A DNA stretch of 64,000 bases from positions 930,001-994,000 of the forward strand of contig NZ_CP053021.1 of NCBI RefSeq assembly GCF_013001025.1, written 5' to 3'. Below the pieces are notes generated by a model. That model had not been told where the DNA came from. It did not search any database and saw only the letters and a program-made list of their open reading frames with translations. Shown here piece after piece: positions 62,154 through 64,000 of the stretch (position 1 is the first letter of the stretch; each line of letters opens with the position of its first letter). This DNA is from Sphingobium yanoikuyae. GTDB taxonomy: Bacteria; Pseudomonadota; Alphaproteobacteria; Sphingomonadales; Sphingomonadaceae. The position numbers were made by a program, and so were the translations under genes.

Positions 62154-63986
62154 TTATATCGCGAGTTCGGCGTCCATCGCGGCGAGGATCGGGGAAGCGC
62201 CCTGTTCGGCAAGGTCGCTATTGTGGCGGAACAGCGCGAACAGTTCGCGGCCGGTGTCATAGGGCGGGGGCGGGGCGGCGGGAATGTCGCGCGCGTCCCA
62301 GGTGGCGGCATCGACCAGCGCCTCGACCTGGCCGCTTTCCGCGCAGACGCGGACGAGATCGCCATCGCGCAGCTTGCCGATCGGGCCACCACCCAGCGTC
62401 TCGGGCGACAGATGGATGGCGGCGGGCACCTTGCCCGATGCGCCCGACATGCGGCCGTCGGTCAGCAGCGCGACCTTGAAGCCGCGATCCTGCAGCACGC
62501 CCAGCGCCGGGGTCAGCTTGTGCAGTTCGGGCATGCCGTTGGCGCGCGGCCCCTGGAAGCGGACGACGACGACGACGTCGCGTTCCAGTTCGCCCGCCTT
62601 GAAGGCCCGCAGCACATCGTCCTGATCGTGGAAGATCGCGGCCGGCGCCTCGATCGTCCAGCGTTCCTTGTCGACCGCGCTGACCTTCATCACGCAGCGG
62701 CCAAGATTGCCCTGGAGCAGCTTCATGCCGCCATCGGCCTGGAACGGGTTGGAGGCCGGGCGCAGCATCGCCTCGTCGCGGCTGGCGGGGACGTCCTGCC
62801 AGACCAGCGCGTCATCCTGCAGCACCGGTTCCTTGCCATAATCGGTCAAATCCTGGCGCGCGACGGTCATGATGTCGCGGTGGAGCAGGCCGGCGTCGAG
62901 CAGTTCGCGGATGATGACGGCCATGCCGCCCGCCGCGTGGAAATGGTTCACGTCGCCCGATCCATTGGGATAGACGCGCGCCAGCAGCGGCACCACGTCC
63001 GACAGTTCGGCAAAGTCGGTCCAGTCGATATGGATGCCGGCCGCGCGCGCGATTGCGGGCAGGTGGATCGCATGGTTGGTCGAACCGCCGGTGGCCATCA
63101 GGCCGATGATCGCGTTGACGATCGCCTTTTCATCGATGCAGTGACCGAGCGGGCGATAGTCGTTGCCGTCCCAGCCGATGTCGGCGATGCGATGGGTGGC
63201 CGCGCGGGTCAGCTCGCTGCGCAGCTTGGTGCCCGGATTGACGAAGGCGGCGCCGGGCATGTGCAGGCCCATCACTTCCATCATCATCTGGTTGCTATTG
63301 GCGGTGCCATAGAAGGTGCAGGTGCCCGCGCCATGATAGGAGGCGCTTTCGCTTTCCAGCAGTTCCTCGCGGCCCACCTTGCCCTCGGCATAGAGCTGGC
63401 GGATGCGGACCTTTTCCTTGTTGGCGAGGCCCGAGGGCATCGGCCCGGCGGGGATCAGGATGGTCGGCAGATGACCGAAACGCAGTGCGCCGATCAGCAG
63501 GCCGGGCACGATCTTGTCGCAAATGCCGAGCATCAGATTGCCCTCGAACATCGCGTGGCTGAGCGACACGGCGGTCGACAGGGCGATGGTATCGCGGCTG
63601 AACAGGGAGAGGTCCATGCCGGCCTGACCCTGGGTCACGCCGTCGCACATGGCGGGCACGCCGCCCGCCACCTGCGCCGTGGCGCCGATCTCGCGCGCGG
63701 CGATCTTGATCTGCTCGGGGTAGCGGCCATAGGGCTGATGGGCCGAGAGCATGTCATTATAGGCGGTGATGATGCCGATGTTCATCGCCCGGCCGGTGCG
63801 AATGACAGCCTTGTCCTCGCCGCTGGCGGCAAAGCCATGGGCGAGGTTGCCGCAGGACAGCTGGGCGCGGTTGGTGCCGGCGTCACGACCCCGCTCGATC
63901 AGGTCGAGATATTTGAGGCGCGTCGCCGCACTGCGTTCGGTGATGCGTTCTGTGACCTTGGCGATCACGGGGTGAAGATCAGTCAT
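62154..63986 (-). CDS. edd: 6-phosphogluconate dehydratase
   Basis: First ED-specific enzyme: dehydrates 6-phosphogluconate to KDPG using a 4Fe-4S cluster. The 610-residue product carries the family cysteine regions MCDGVTQGQ near residue 113 and [10 protein letters not shown] near 155 and shows GGSTNHAIH near 308. Full length is within the window: start at 63986, 14 bases from the edge. It heads edd-glk-eda; zwf and pgl are usually upstream, outside this window. Confidence 0.96.
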   Translation of the reverse strand: MTDLHPVIAKVTERITERSAATRLKYLDLIERGRDAGTNRAQLSCGNLAHGFAASGEDKAVIRTGRAMNIGIITAYNDMLSAHQPYGRYPEQIKIAAREIGATAQVAGGVPAMCDGVTQGQAGMDLSLFSRDTIALSTAVSLSHAMFEGNLMLGICDKIVPGLLIGALRFGHLPTILIPAGPMPSGLANKEKVRIRQLYAEGKVGREELLESESASYHGAGTCTFYGTANSNQMMMEVMGLHMPGAAFVNPGTKLRSELTRAATHRIADIGWDGNDYRPLGHCIDEKAIVNAIIGLMATGGSTNHAIHLPAIARAAGIHIDWTDFAELSDVVPLLARVYPNGSGDVNHFHAAGGMAVIIRELLDAGLLHRDIMTVARQDLTDYGKEPVLQDDALVWQDVPASRDEAMLRPASNPFQADGGMKLLQGNLGRCVMKVSAVDKERWTIEAPAAIFHDQDDVLRAFKAGELERDVVVVVRFQGPRANGMPELHKLTPALGVLQDRGFKVALLTDGRMSGASGKVPAAIHLSPETLGGGPIGKLRDGDLVRVCAESGQVEALVDAATWDARDIPAAPPPPYDTGRELFALFRHNSDLAEQGASPILAAMDAELAI

Positions 63987-64000
63987 GCCAGCTGGCTCCG

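Overview
The window is a 64 kb, GC-rich chromosomal segment of an alphaproteobacterium, most likely Sphingomonadaceae and close to Sphingobium. This rests on gene order and family content, not on a database search: aroA-cmk-rpsA-ihfB, trpF-trpB-trpA-accD-folC, edd-glk-eda (Entner-Doudoroff sugar use), a TonB receptor of the Caulobacter/sphingomonad type, a FYDLN-type acidic protein, a DUF3141 protein and a ceramide-glucosyltransferase-like enzyme. Most of it is core genome. There is no CRISPR array, rRNA operon or intact prophage, and no obvious defence island.

Layout. 1-6.4 kb: the end of a Kef-type antiporter, a small unknown gene, tRNA-Leu(TAA), then ihfB, rpsA, cmk and aroA on the minus strand. 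6.4-8.0 kb: three tandem tRNA-Ala(GGC) genes, two orphan small genes and two intergenic repeat elements, a small accessory pocket. 8-17.6 kb: uvrD-type helicase, GFA protein, an NsrR-like regulator divergent from a single-domain globin with a candidate operator between them, rsmD, a pseudouridine synthase with a very long basic extension, a single-domain response regulator, and an AmpG-like transporter joined to a TPR protein. 17.6-28 kb: folC-accD-trpA-trpB-trpF, an LpxL-like acyltransferase divergent from a lipid glycosyltransferase, and DUF952-gyrA. 28-34.5 kb: two tandem paralogous exported TPR-type proteins, an Lrp regulator, a degenerate histidine kinase, a polysaccharide deacetylase and a CAT-anticodon tRNA. 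34.5-44.6 kb is the most accessory part: decayed mobile-element sequence beside the tRNA, a PI-PLC gene translationally coupled to a TonB receptor, an MHYT-PAS-GGDEF-EAL protein, an aldo/keto reductase divergent from a LysR regulator, and a low-GC spacer with two strong hairpins. 44.6-53.3 kb: trmB, three envelope or unknown genes, metK, lnt, a DedA-family protein and a GNAT enzyme. 53.4-60.4 kb: small unknown genes, a TonB-like protein, a paired repeat element, hemB, a gamma carbonic anhydrase and a compact three-gene Tad-type operon. 60.5-64 kb: eda, glk and edd.

The genes cover translation, aromatic amino acid, folate and fatty acid supply, sugar catabolism, and envelope biogenesis. No wholly new multi-gene system stands out. 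The best candidates for something undescribed are the TonB receptor/PI-PLC pair, the tandem exported TPR-type paralogues, the degenerate kinase facing an Lrp regulator, the minimal Tad operon with a glycine-rich repeat protein, the small duplicated-motif cysteine protein, and the twin hairpins at 44.46-44.62 kb. All coordinates come from reading the sequence; family assignments are from recognition of motifs and overall protein character, and no search was run.
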